From an uncultured Verrucomicrobiota bacterium (GTDB lineage: Bacteria; Verrucomicrobiota; Kiritimatiellia; CAIVKH01), in the NCBI GenBank assembly GCA_937996795.1, contig CALKUH010000042.1, positions 1 through 30,461 on the forward strand: a stretch of 30,461 bases of DNA, in the 5' to 3' direction. Below the pieces are notes generated by a model that was not told where the DNA came from, ran no database searches, and saw nothing but the letters and a program-made list of their open reading frames with translations. This document shows positions 8,001-14,997 of this stretch, piece after piece (positions within the stretch are counted from its first letter, which is position 1; each line of letters starts with the position of its first letter). The position numbers and the translations under genes were made by a program.

Positions 8001-9552
8001 GGCGCCCGTAGTGCGACTGGAAATGATCGAAGCCGCGCTCGAAAAAGTTGAACACGCGCCCGTGTTTTACCCCGCTCAACGGTTTCAACATGCGCGCGGA
8101 CATGCTGGGCGTCAGCGTCAGCGCGACAAAGGAGGAGATCACCACCGACCCGGCGAGCGCGATGGCGAATTCCACGAACAGGCGGCCCGTCACCGTGGTC
8201 TGGAACGCCAGCGGGATGAACACCGCGACGAGGGAAAGGGTGGTGGCGATGACGGCAAAGGAGATTTCCCGCATGCCTTGGAACGCGGCCTGCATCGGCG
8301 TCATGCCGTCCTCGATGTGCCGGTAAATGTTCTCCAGCACCACGATCGAATCGTCCACCACGATGCCGATGGCGAGGACCAGCGCCAGCATCGTCAGGAT
8401 GTTGATGGAATAGCCGAACGCGGCCAGCATCATATAGGTGCCGAGCACGGAGACGGGAACGGTGATGCAGGGGATGATCGTCGACCGCACGTTGCGCAGG
8501 AAGACGAAGAGGGTGATCACCACCAGCGCGAACGCGACGCCGAGCGTCACCCAGACCTCGTGGATCGACTCCTCGACGAAGATGGACTCGTCATAGGGGA
8601 TCATCGTTTCGACGCCGGGCGGAAGGAGGGGAAGCAGGCGCTCCACCTCCTGCTTGATGCCGCGCGCCACCTCAATGACGTTCGCCTTGGACTGGCGGAC
8701 GATGCCCAGGCCCACGGCGGGTTTGGAGACGAAGCGCGCGATGGACCGCTCGTCCTCCACGCCGACCTCGGCATTTCCGATGTCCTGCAGCCGCACGACG
8801 GCGTTGCCATCCTGGCGGATGACGAGGCGATTGAACTCCTCCGGCGTCTTCAGTTCGCCCAGCGTCTGGATGGTCATTTCGCGTTCGAGGCCCTCGATGC
8901 GTCCGCTCGGCAGCTCGAGATTCTGCGTGGCCAGCGCCTGCTCCACATCCGTGATCGTGATCTGGCGCGCCGCCATTTTCTCCGCGTCGAGGCGGAGGCG
9001 GATGGCGAAGCGCTTCTGGCCGCCGATGATGACGGAGCTGACGCCCTTGACCGTCTGCAGGCGCTCCTTCATCAGGTTTTCCGCGATGGTGGAGAGTTCC
9101 AGCGTCGTGTAGCGATCACTGTAGAGCGCAATCCAGATGACGGGGTTCGCGTCGGCGTCCTGCTTGGAGACCACCGGCTCGTCGATGTCGTCCGGCAACT
9201 GTCCGCGGACGCGCGCCACGCGGTCGCGCACGTCCTGCGCGGCCACGTCGATCTCGCGCGAGAGGTCGAACTGGACGGTGATGCTGCTGACCTGTTCCCG
9301 GCTTTCGCTCGTGAGTTCCTTGATGCCCTCGATGCTGTTGATCACCTCTTCGAGCTTCTCGGTCACCTCCGTCTCGACCACCGCCGCGCTGGCGCCGGGA
9401 TAGACCGTGAGGACGCTGACGATGGGCGGGTCGATGTCCGGCAGCTCGCGCACGGGGAGGCGGGTGAGCGCCACGAGGCCGAACAGGATGAGCGCCAGGT
9501 TCATCATCGTGGCGAGAACCGGCCGCTGGATGCTGATTTCAGAAAGTTTCAT
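5002..9552 (-). CDS. RND efflux transporter (HAE-1/AcrB type) fused to a TolC-type outer-membrane factor
   Basis: One uninterrupted 1516-residue frame encodes two normally separate proteins. Residues 1 to about 1045 are a full AcrB/MexB-like pump: the usual start (MKLSEISIQRPVLATMMNLA), helix 4 with the proton-relay pair in GIVVDDSIVVLENIYRH, the Lys-bearing helix (GMATKNSILLVEFANQQM) and the closing helix LLVVPVAYTLFADWG. After a short basic linker (GARIRGRRHAGPG) comes a typical signal peptide, hydrophobic core TGIALLLGLAFPALAQ, with predicted cleavage between Ala1080 and Gln1081. The remaining 436 residues are an outer-membrane efflux protein with two repeated coiled-coil halves (for example FDLARCLETAVAQNYDLLKA and SRFDVGAATQLDVLQTQQA). 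No ATG, GTG or TTG start lies near the internal signal peptide, so separate initiation looks unlikely. It starts 18 nt after the membrane-fusion gene. Expected role: proton-driven export of drugs or other amphiphilic compounds across both membranes. Confidence 0.92.
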   Translation of the reverse strand: MKLSEISIQRPVLATMMNLALILFGLVALTRLPVRELPDIDPPIVSVLTVYPGASAAVVETEVTEKLEEVINSIEGIKELTSESREQVSSITVQFDLSREIDVAAQDVRDRVARVRGQLPDDIDEPVVSKQDADANPVIWIALYSDRYTTLELSTIAENLMKERLQTVKGVSSVIIGGQKRFAIRLRLDAEKMAARQITITDVEQALATQNLELPSGRIEGLEREMTIQTLGELKTPEEFNRLVIRQDGNAVVRLQDIGNAEVGVEDERSIARFVSKPAVGLGIVRQSKANVIEVARGIKQEVERLLPLLPPGVETMIPYDESIFVEESIHEVWVTLGVAFALVVITLFVFLRNVRSTIIPCITVPVSVLGTYMMLAAFGYSINILTMLALVLAIGIVVDDSIVVLENIYRHIEDGMTPMQAAFQGMREISFAVIATTLSLVAVFIPLAFQTTVTGRLFVEFAIALAGSVVISSFVALTLTPSMSARMLKPLSGVKHGRVFNFFERGFDHFQSHYGRLLSWSLRHRVAVALGSLALFCATAWIYTQLDNEFLPEEDKGRLLTFMITPEGSTSEYTDRMMQQVESIVSGTPEVLSYFSAIALGREGPGSVNEGFMFIRLKEERERGVRDVVGGPNGLGAQMIGTVEGALAFPIIPKAVSRGFGQSFQLVLQEQDLGRLNTLSQDIANKLRASGLLANVRSSFEVTKPELRIHIDRDRAAALGVTVENISRALQVLFGGLDLSKIKVDGKEYDVIAQLNRSSRLTPADLDRLYVRNVRGALVQLSNVVRYEEGAGPTAINRFNRFRSSTIEGTPMGLPLGTVVAQVEQMMADEFPGVRYAWAGETSDLKEAGQGFLFVIVLALIVVYMVLASQFESLLHPLTIMLTLPIAAFGAFGALWALNGINMLGEGFYGWANYAPDPPAIARWLSAAVPRIPGMNINLFSQIGLVLLVGMATKNSILLVEFANQQMQKGKNAMDAMLDAGLIRFRPILMTSFSTILGILPIAIGWGAGGESRRPMGVAAVGGLLTGTFLTLLVVPVAYTLFADWGARIRGRRHAGPGAASTAITGIALLLGLAFPALAQESAPAGETPAAMERRGSFDLARCLETAVAQNYDLLKARERVRQQYGAVVEVRGRVIPNVGVAGRYQEQKQDLNMPGMESETSWNIGVEVVQNLFAGGENVANLKSRRLAERAARSEMEAVLNDVLLQVRERYYGVLLARSQIRVQEQNIELLQEELQSAQNKLDAGAVSPFNVLRADVALANGRTPLIRARNNYRIALEELARVLGYPPPPAGREETLDVVGELAFEDYTPKLARERAAAFENRPELKQLDLLRQSQERALTAARGSYYPELSAFAGYDFQNDPISDDEWQSVDGWRAGLRLSWSLFDGASTRGRTIQAASALEQARLDEEQARLNIDVEVRRANSFLIEAAELVQATRKVVEQAEESVRLARSRFDVGAATQLDVLQTQQALTQARDNEVQALHDYNVALARLRKATGELDRFGDNAVPDENVP

Positions 9553-9570
9553 GGCGATCCCATCCGCGCG

Positions 9571-10647
9571 CTATTGCGCCGCCGCAGGGGCTTCCGTTTC
9601 GGCCAGACTGTTGACCACCGGCGCGCCGGGGCCGATCTTCTGCGTGCCCTCGAAAATCACCTGTTCACCGCCCTGCAGGCCCTTCACGATTTCCACCCGG
9701 CCGGGCAGCCGCGTGCCGACTTCGACCGGCACCGGCTGGGCGTTGCCATCGCCGTCAATGATGTAGAGCATCACGGAGTCGCCGTCGCGGATGAGCGCGG
9801 ACTCCGGCACCGTGACGGCCTGTTCGCGCACGCGCAGGACCAGTTCGAGGTTGCCGAACATGCCGGGGCGCAGGCGCCCGTCCTCATTCGTGTTGAGCGC
9901 CTTCACCAGCACGGTTCGCGTATCCGCGTCCACTTCGGGGTCGATGAAGTACACCTCGCCGCGGAACTCCTCGCCGGGATACGCGGCGACGCGGAAGACG
10001 ATCTGCTGGCCCGTGCGCACCTGGCTGAGCAGGCGCTCCGGGACGCGGAAGTCCACCTTCACCGGGTCGATGTCGAGCAGGGTGGTGAGCTGCGTGGACT
10101 TCGTGATGACCTGGCCCGGGCTGACGAGGCGCGCGCCGGTGAGCCCCTCGAAAGGCGCGCGGATCTCGCTGTCCTTGAGTTGCTGCCGCATCAATTCCAG
10201 CGTCGCCTTGCGGCCTTCATAGGCACTCAGCGTCTGGTCGTATTCCTGCGCCGAGATCGTCCGCTGCTCGAACATGGCCACCGCGCGGTCGCGGTTCTGT
10301 TCCGCCAGCTTGAAGGTGGCCTCCGCTTCGGCCAGCGAGGCCTCCAGCTTGCGCGTGTCGAGCTTGTAGAGCAACTGGCCCTTGGTGACCCGCTGGCCCT
10401 CCTCGAAGCCGATGCTCTCCACCGTGCCGTCGATTTCACTCTGCACGATGATCCCGCGGAACGGCGCGATGGACGCCACGAGCGGGAAGCGCTCCTGCAA
10501 CGGTTCCACCCGGGCCGTTTCCGCCTTCACGCGGGACTTGTAGCCCGGCGGCGGCCCGCCGCCCCCGTCCTTCCCGCCTCCGCAACCGGCCAGCAACAGG
10601 GCGAGCGGCGCCAGCGCGCCCGCGATCATCATCATCCGCTTGTTCAT
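9571..10647 (-). CDS. RND efflux periplasmic adaptor (membrane-fusion) lipoprotein
   Basis: This 358-residue protein starts with a signal segment and lipobox LLLAGC (Cys22), then a Gly-rich linker. The order of domains is that of AcrA/MexA adaptors: a first lipoyl half (IVQSEIDGTVESIGFEEGQRV), an alpha-helical hairpin of about 65 residues, the second lipoyl half (SEIRAPFEGLTGARLVSPGQ), a beta-barrel (FRVPERLLSQVRTGQQIVF) and the membrane-proximal domain (VTVPESALIRDGDSVMLYII). It bridges the inner-membrane pump and the outer-membrane channel, which here are one downstream polypeptide. Its ATG overlaps the TGA of the MarR gene as ATGA, indicating translational coupling. The substrate cannot be told from the sequence. 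Confidence 0.93.
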   Translation of the reverse strand: MNKRMMMIAGALAPLALLLAGCGGGKDGGGGPPPGYKSRVKAETARVEPLQERFPLVASIAPFRGIIVQSEIDGTVESIGFEEGQRVTKGQLLYKLDTRKLEASLAEAEATFKLAEQNRDRAVAMFEQRTISAQEYDQTLSAYEGRKATLELMRQQLKDSEIRAPFEGLTGARLVSPGQVITKSTQLTTLLDIDPVKVDFRVPERLLSQVRTGQQIVFRVAAYPGEEFRGEVYFIDPEVDADTRTVLVKALNTNEDGRLRPGMFGNLELVLRVREQAVTVPESALIRDGDSVMLYIIDGDGNAQPVPVEVGTRLPGRVEIVKGLQGGEQVIFEGTQKIGPGAPVVNSLAETEAPAAAQ

Positions 10648-11096
10648 ACGTTGGTTCCTTTTGATTCCGAAAAATTCCGCACCATGGACTCCAGCAATTT
10701 GAGGTAGCTACGCCGCTGGGCGGCAGGCAGGGGTTTAAAGAGCAGGGAGAACGCCCGTTTGCGCTGCTGGTGTGCTTCGTCCAGGACCGCCGCGCCCTTA
10801 CGGGTGATCTGCAGCAGCACCTCGCGCCGGTTCTTCGGTTTGCGCGCCCGCCGCGCCAGGCCCTGCCTGCACAGCCGGTCCACGAAGACCGTGCCCGTCG
10901 ACGCCTTGAGACGCAGGCCTTCCAGCACCGTGTGCTGGGGACAGGCGCCCTGTGCGCGGATGATCTCCAGCGCCCAGAGTTGCGGCACCGTGACCTCCCC
11001 CCGGGAGAGGCAGGTCTCCTCCTGCCGGATCATCGCGCGGCAGAGGTGCGGCATCAGCTCCGTCACCTTGTCGGCGAACGCGTTCAGGCTGAGCAA
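10644..11096 (-). CDS. MarR-family transcriptional regulator of the efflux operon
   Basis: From a TTG at 11096 the product has 150 residues, the usual MarR length. A longer open frame exists up to 11213, but its first 20 or so residues are translated from a repeat element and look non-coding; an ATG at 11054 would cut into the first helix. The winged helix-turn-helix is visible: VPQLWALEIIRAQGACPQHT, a recognition helix in LKASTGTVFVDRLCRQGLA, and a basic wing ARKPKNRREVLLQITRKG. Flanking helices (AFADKVTELMPHLCRAMIR and AQRRSYLKLLESMVRNF) would make the dimer interface. It is first in the operon and coupled by ATGA to the adaptor gene, so it most likely represses its own operon until a pump substrate binds. 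Confidence 0.85.
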   Translation of the reverse strand: MLSLNAFADKVTELMPHLCRAMIRQEETCLSRGEVTVPQLWALEIIRAQGACPQHTVLEGLRLKASTGTVFVDRLCRQGLARRARKPKNRREVLLQITRKGAAVLDEAHQQRKRAFSLLFKPLPAAQRRSYLKLLESMVRNFSESKGTNV

Positions 11097-11107
11097 CGTT
11101 TCACGTT
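11095..11107. promoter_or_regulatory. Short interrupted palindrome at the MarR gene start, candidate operator
   Basis: AACGT-TTC-ACGTT is a 5-3-5 inverted repeat overlapping the proposed TTG start of the MarR-family gene. MarR proteins commonly bind small palindromes over their own promoters. It is short, so it could be chance; no promoter elements were placed with certainty. Confidence 0.35.
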
Positions 11108-11175
11108 TTGGAAAATAAGCGGGAGCGGCCGGAATGCAAGTGAGAAAAATATTCAGGTGCGTAGAGATGGGAAAC

Positions 11176-11367
11176 CGCGGATTAAGCAGATTAAACGGAT
11201 TAACGAAGCTCACCGTCTCCCCATCTGCGAAATCGGTGACATCTCTGGTTCATTCCGAAAAGCAACCGCAGATGTCGCAGATAGCGCTGATTAATCCGCT
11301 TCATCCGTTTAATCAGCGGTTCAACTTCCGGAGGCGAGACTGCGAAATACGCGGATATCACGGATTA
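11176..11367. repeat. Cluster of 9-bp-periodic repeats in inverted orientation
   Basis: The left arm (11176-11202) is CGCGGATTA, AGCAGATTA, AACGGATTA. An inner direct set (11267-11293) is CGCAGATGT, CGCAGATAG, CGCTGATTA. The inverted arm (11292-11318), read on the other strand, is CGCTGATTA, AACGGATGA, AGCGGATTA. A further partial set follows at 11350-11367 (CGCGGATAT, CACGGATTA). The period is the same 9 bp as in the element at 4729-4851, with a different unit sequence. It fills the 295 bp between the MarR gene and the end of the reductase gene; I see no gene there. Confidence 0.75.
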
Positions 11368-11391
11368 GTCCGCGGTCCAGCATCCAGGCGG

Positions 11392-12048
11392 CTACCAGAA
11401 GAAGTAGGGTTCGGCGCGGATGCGGTCGGCGGGGACGCCGGCGCGCAGCAGGCGCGCGCGCGCATCGCGGATCATCGGCTGGCCGCCGCAGAGGTACACA
11501 TCGGTGTCCGGGGCGAGGGGCAGCGCGTCGAGGGCGTCGGTGACGCGGCGGGCCGCGCCCTTCGCGGGACGGCTGACGCAGGGGAGGTAGGCCGCGCAGC
11601 GGGGTTCCAGTTCGGCCCGGTGGTAGAGGTCCTCCTCGTGACGGACGCCATGCAGCAGCACGGGGCGGAGCGCGGGATGGGTGCGGACGAAACTAAGGAG
11701 GGGCGCGAGGCCGGTGCCGGTGGCGATGAAGACCAGCGGTCGCGCCGGGTCGCGCAGGGTGAAGCTGCCCGTCGGCCCGCTGAACGACACGGCCTGGCCG
11801 GGCCGCAGCGCGGCCAGCCGGGGGCTGATGCGTCCGCCGGGAATGACGCGGATCAGCAGGCGCAGTTCGGGTTCGTCTTCACCGCTGGCCAGCGAATAGG
11901 TGCGGTCGTCGTCGGAGCAGTCGCCGTGCAGGATGAGTTCCTCCCCGGCGCGAAACCGGAAGCCATCCCGCGCGAGCACCAGCTCATGGGCGCCTGGCGC
12001 GAGCGTATGGTTCGCAAGCACCGTGGAGGCGTGGCGGCGCGCGTTCAT
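11392..12048 (-). CDS. Ferredoxin/flavodoxin-NADP+ reductase-like FAD oxidoreductase
   Basis: The start is the ATG at 12048, which overlaps the upstream gene's TGA as ATGA; a longer open frame reaching 12351 is only the shadow of that gene. The 218 residues hold an FAD-binding barrel with DRTYSLAS (the R-x-Y-S flavin motif) and FSGPTGSFTL, then an NAD(P) domain with FIATGTGLAPLLSF and CGGQPMIRDARA. The C-terminus ends in Tyr-Phe-Phe-Trp, an aromatic end like that of bacterial Fpr enzymes, where the last aromatic residue stacks on the flavin. The expected reaction is electron transfer between NADPH and a small iron-sulfur or flavin protein. The coupling with a membrane glycosyltransferase-like gene is unusual. 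A role supplying electrons to the radical SAM enzyme nearby is conceivable but unsupported. Confidence 0.85.
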   Translation of the reverse strand: MNARRHASTVLANHTLAPGAHELVLARDGFRFRAGEELILHGDCSDDDRTYSLASGEDEPELRLLIRVIPGGRISPRLAALRPGQAVSFSGPTGSFTLRDPARPLVFIATGTGLAPLLSFVRTHPALRPVLLHGVRHEEDLYHRAELEPRCAAYLPCVSRPAKGAARRVTDALDALPLAPDTDVYLCGGQPMIRDARARLLRAGVPADRIRAEPYFFW

Positions 12049-14015
12049 GGCGTCGGCTCCCATGCATGGGCTTGCAGCACGAACGTGCGCTCGCGGGTGG
12101 AGAATCCGCGCTGGCTGCGATGCTGGATTCGTTCGCGCGTGGTGAACGCGATGGGATCGGCCAGCGGCACAGCGTTGGCAAACGGCAGGGGCCAGTCGCG
12201 CAGGGCGCCTTTCGTCGAGGTGACAAGGACCACACGCCGCCCGGTCCGGCGGAGAACAGCTGGCGCCGGGTCCGGGTTGCCTTGCCCGGCGAGAAGCGGC
12301 TCGGCGTTCAAGACGGTAAATCCATGCGCGAGCGCGAGGGGCGTGCCCCACAGGAAGTGATCCGAGATGACGAGATCATCCGGACGCAGCGTGGCGGCGA
12401 GCCGATCCAGCGCCGCGGCGCTGCCATTGTATTCCGTGCTGCGCCACGCGCGGAGTGTGGACGGAAGCGTGGCCGCGCACAGCGCGAGGGCGAGTCCGAT
12501 GCCGAACCAGCGGCTCCACGGCCGGCGTGTGGCACACGCCGCGTGGACCAGCGCTGCCGCGCCCGTGGCCAGCAACGGAACGGTCCACGGCATCCAGCGC
12601 TTCGTGGCCCACGGATACAACTCCGCGGCGTGCCGGTGGATCAGTGCGGCAACCAGCGCCGTGGCCAGCCAGCACAGCCACAGGGTGAGCGGAAGGCGTC
12701 GTGCGGCGAGCAGCAGGCCGGCTGCGGCCACGGCGAGCAGCAGCGGACCGGCATAGGCGATCCAGACCGGAAGATTGCCCGCGAATTGGAGCCATGCCTC
12801 ATGCCGAAGACTTTCACGCGCGGCGAAGATCAGCGGGACCGCCGCGAGAGACCAGCGCGTCCATGCGGGCGCACCGCTGCGGCGGTGGAGCAGGGCGCCA
12901 TCCACAGCAAGCGCCGCCGCGACGCTCGCCGCGGCCAGGCCGTGAAGCGCGGGTTGCAGGTGGCGCAGTTTTTGCAGCGATTCAGGCGACACCCAAGTGT
13001 ACCACGCGAGTCCCGCAGTAAGGCTGCACGCGACGGCGAGATGGCGGATCGCGACGGCGGACCGGTTTGCGTCCCGCGCCTCCCCGCATACGAGCAGGAT
13101 CAGCAGCAGCGCTTGGTGGAAGAGAAAGCTCACCCGGTTGAGCGCGCCCAAGGTCAGCACCGCCGCCAGCAGGAGTGCGGATGGGCAATCGTTTCGGCGC
13201 GCCAGCAAAAGGCCCGTAGCGCAGATGACCGCCAGTTCAAGCATTTCCGAGGCGGGCACGGAGACGTGAGCAAGGAAGAGGGGTTGAAGGGCGAAGAGCA
13301 GCACGCCCGGGATCACGAGGTGCGCGCGCATCGTCGCCGCGCACACGGCCAGCGCGCCGGCGAAGAGCAGGCATGCGATCCACCCGGCCACCTGGTTCAC
13401 GCGAAGCGCGGCGGCGCGTCCCGCGACGGTGTCGAGCAGGGCAACAAGCGTGGGTGTGGCGCGGTAGAAATAGGGGCGGAGGGCGCCGGTCTGCGGGTCC
13501 GCGGGGACGCCGGGGAAGGCCTCGACGAAGCCGAACGACTCCCGCGCGAATGCGCCGGGCGCCTGTTGCAGCGCGGCGGCACGCAGCGGGTCCGGCGGTT
13601 GCTCCACGGCGCCGGTTCGCGCGAGCAGCAGGCCCTGGTTCATGTTTACGCCGGGGTCCCAACCACCCGCCAGCCATTCGCCGCGCTGCGGGAGCGACAA
13701 CAGGATCGCCACCCCAGCGAGCAGGACAATGCCGCCCGGCGCGGCGTCGCGCGCGCCGCGCAGACGTCCCGCGAACGCACCGGCGAGCGTCACGAGGGTG
13801 GCCCAGATCGCCACGGCGGCGGCGGAGAAGCATCCGGCTTCGGCCAGCAGGATCAACGGCAGCAGCATCGCACAGAGCCCGAGGGCGAGCGAAAGCGCGG
13901 CCGCCTCCACGCGCGAATGGGGACGCAGCACCCAACTCCATGCGGCGCCGGGCAGATAGAGCACGGCGCTGATTGCGGCCGCCGCGCCAAGGATATGGAC
14001 TGCACCGGAAATCAT
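12045..14015 (-). CDS. Polytopic membrane protein, probable GT-C-type glycosyltransferase
   Basis: The 656-residue product has roughly a dozen hydrophobic helices over its first 520 residues and a soluble C-terminal part of about 130 residues (from WRSTEYNGSAAALDRLAATL). After the third or fourth helix comes an outside loop with GWDPGVNMNQGLLLARTG. The acidic residue in such a first long loop is where GT-C enzymes (PMT/ArnT/GT39-like, using polyprenyl-phosphate sugars) place their catalytic Asp. That loop also contains a YFYRATPTLVALLDTV stretch typical of this class. The exact family and substrate are not recognisable. The start ATG at 14015 is only 20 bp from the divergent S24/S26 peptidase gene, and the stop overlaps the reductase start. 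Confidence 0.65.
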   Translation of the reverse strand: MISGAVHILGAAAAISAVLYLPGAAWSWVLRPHSRVEAAALSLALGLCAMLLPLILLAEAGCFSAAAVAIWATLVTLAGAFAGRLRGARDAAPGGIVLLAGVAILLSLPQRGEWLAGGWDPGVNMNQGLLLARTGAVEQPPDPLRAAALQQAPGAFARESFGFVEAFPGVPADPQTGALRPYFYRATPTLVALLDTVAGRAAALRVNQVAGWIACLLFAGALAVCAATMRAHLVIPGVLLFALQPLFLAHVSVPASEMLELAVICATGLLLARRNDCPSALLLAAVLTLGALNRVSFLFHQALLLILLVCGEARDANRSAVAIRHLAVACSLTAGLAWYTWVSPESLQKLRHLQPALHGLAAASVAAALAVDGALLHRRSGAPAWTRWSLAAVPLIFAARESLRHEAWLQFAGNLPVWIAYAGPLLLAVAAAGLLLAARRLPLTLWLCWLATALVAALIHRHAAELYPWATKRWMPWTVPLLATGAAALVHAACATRRPWSRWFGIGLALALCAATLPSTLRAWRSTEYNGSAAALDRLAATLRPDDLVISDHFLWGTPLALAHGFTVLNAEPLLAGQGNPDPAPAVLRRTGRRVVLVTSTKGALRDWPLPFANAVPLADPIAFTTRERIQHRSQRGFSTRERTFVLQAHAWEPTP

Positions 14016-14035
14016 GCTGCGTTAGACTGGAGCGG

Positions 14036-14452
14036 ATGAAGGATCATGCGGCAACACCGTTTCTAGCGGCACTCGACGCGGCGGGCGAGTTGGTTCTTCC
14101 GCTGGAGGGCGCGAGCATGGGGCCGGCGTGGGCGGAGGCGGATGGGGTGCTGGTCACGGCGGCGTCGCATCGCGCGCCGCGCTGGGGCGATGTGGTCCTC
14201 TTTGAACGTTTTGGCCGCATCTATGCGCATCGCCTGATTTTCCGCTGCGGGGACTGGTGTTGGACGAAAGGCGACGCGCGATGGGCGTGGGACCGACCGC
14301 CGCCGCGTCGCGACGAGGTGTTCGCCGTGGCCACAGCGCTCGTTATGGCGCACGGGGAACGACACCCCCTGCATCGTTCTCGCTGCAACGCACTGCGTCA
14401 CTTGGTGCGCGCGCTGATCGCGTGGCCGTTTCTCGGCTTCCGTTGCAGCTGA
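14036..14452 (+). CDS. S24/S26-family serine peptidase (signal-peptidase-like, Ser-His type)
   Basis: The start at 14036 has GGAG six bases upstream; an in-frame ATG at 13973 lies inside the divergent gene. The 138-residue protein shows LPLEGASMGPA with nucleophile Ser27, the turn APRWGDVVLFE, and YAHRLIF with His65-Arg66 at the general-base position. Bacterial signal peptidase I has Lys there, while the archaeal/ER-type enzymes have His, so this resembles the latter. A TKGDARWAWDRP stretch matches the conserved KGD loop. The tail has one possible membrane segment (LVRALIAWPFLGF), and there is no clear N-terminal anchor. Small peptidases of this kind occur beside PqqD/radical SAM/HprK-like peptide systems, and such a set lies 3-5 kb away; processing of the 62-residue peptide is inference. 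Confidence 0.75.
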   Translation: MKDHAATPFLAALDAAGELVLPLEGASMGPAWAEADGVLVTAASHRAPRWGDVVLFERFGRIYAHRLIFRCGDWCWTKGDARWAWDRPPPRRDEVFAVATALVMAHGERHPLHRSRCNALRHLVRALIAWPFLGFRCS

Positions 14453-14494
14453 CCCCACATAAATTGTTCGCGGGAGCCTGTTGATGTGAGCGCT

Positions 14495-14986
14495 TCAGCC
14501 CGCCTCGCGCGTCCAGCGGCGCACCTGGGTGCGGCGGGAAGGCGGGACGTCGAGCAGGGTGCCTCGGCAGCGGGAGGCGCCGCAGCGACAGCGGTGGCGC
14601 AACGCGTCGTCGCGTGTGAAACGCCGGCCGAGCGCGAGGCTGTAGTCGTAGAACAATTCCTCGCCCGGGCGGATGGCGCGCAGCGCGTAGATGTGGACGC
14701 GGCCGTCCTCGAGGATCGCCTCGCAACTCGGCGCGCAGGAGTGGTTGATGTAGCGCGCGATGTTCCCGCCGCGTTTGGGATTGATCACATGCGTCGGGCT
14801 GACGTGGAACAACTCCGTGTGCGAGCGTTTCTCCGCCGCGTGGTCCGCCCACCGCACGCGCTGGCCTTTGTATTCGATGATGCGGCACCCCTTGGGAATC
14901 CGCTCGAGCGCGAACACCCCCATGCCGTGAATGGGCGATTTACGCGCCTCCACGAGATGTTCCGAGGTCTTCGGTCCGGGTGTCAT
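14495..14986 (-). CDS. SET-domain protein lysine methyltransferase
   Basis: The start is taken as the ATG at 14986, 11 bp after the preceding gene's stop; the longer frame only adds sequence overlapping that gene. The 163-residue protein is essentially one SET domain. It has SPIHGMGVFALERIPKG (the opening strand pair, with G-x-G-V-F-A), RYINHSCAPSCEA (the N-H-S-C pseudoknot that binds S-adenosylmethionine) and GEELFYDYSL (catalytic Tyr). A post-SET CRCGASRCRGTLL follows, whose Cys residues would bind zinc with the NHSC Cys. The enzyme transfers methyl groups to protein lysines. Bacterial SET proteins of this short post-SET type occur in several phyla including the PVC group; the target is unknown. 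It is the last gene of a three-gene unit with two lipoproteins. Confidence 0.88.
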   Translation of the reverse strand: MTPGPKTSEHLVEARKSPIHGMGVFALERIPKGCRIIEYKGQRVRWADHAAEKRSHTELFHVSPTHVINPKRGGNIARYINHSCAPSCEAILEDGRVHIYALRAIRPGEELFYDYSLALGRRFTRDDALRHRCRCGASRCRGTLLDVPPSRRTQVRRWTREAG

Positions 14987-14997
14987 GCCGCGTGTCG

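Noticed and set aside
7915..10707. 930-codon plus-strand open frame
   Set aside because: It is antisense to the RND pump and adaptor, which have full family motifs; the plus-strand product has no recognisable domain.
11097..11213. N-terminal extension of the MarR frame
   Set aside because: It is partly translated from the 9-bp repeat cluster and unlike any MarR N-terminus; the usual first helix begins just after 11096.
12066..14039. 657-codon plus-strand open frame
   Set aside because: It is antisense to the polytopic membrane protein and contains only basic, low-complexity sequence.
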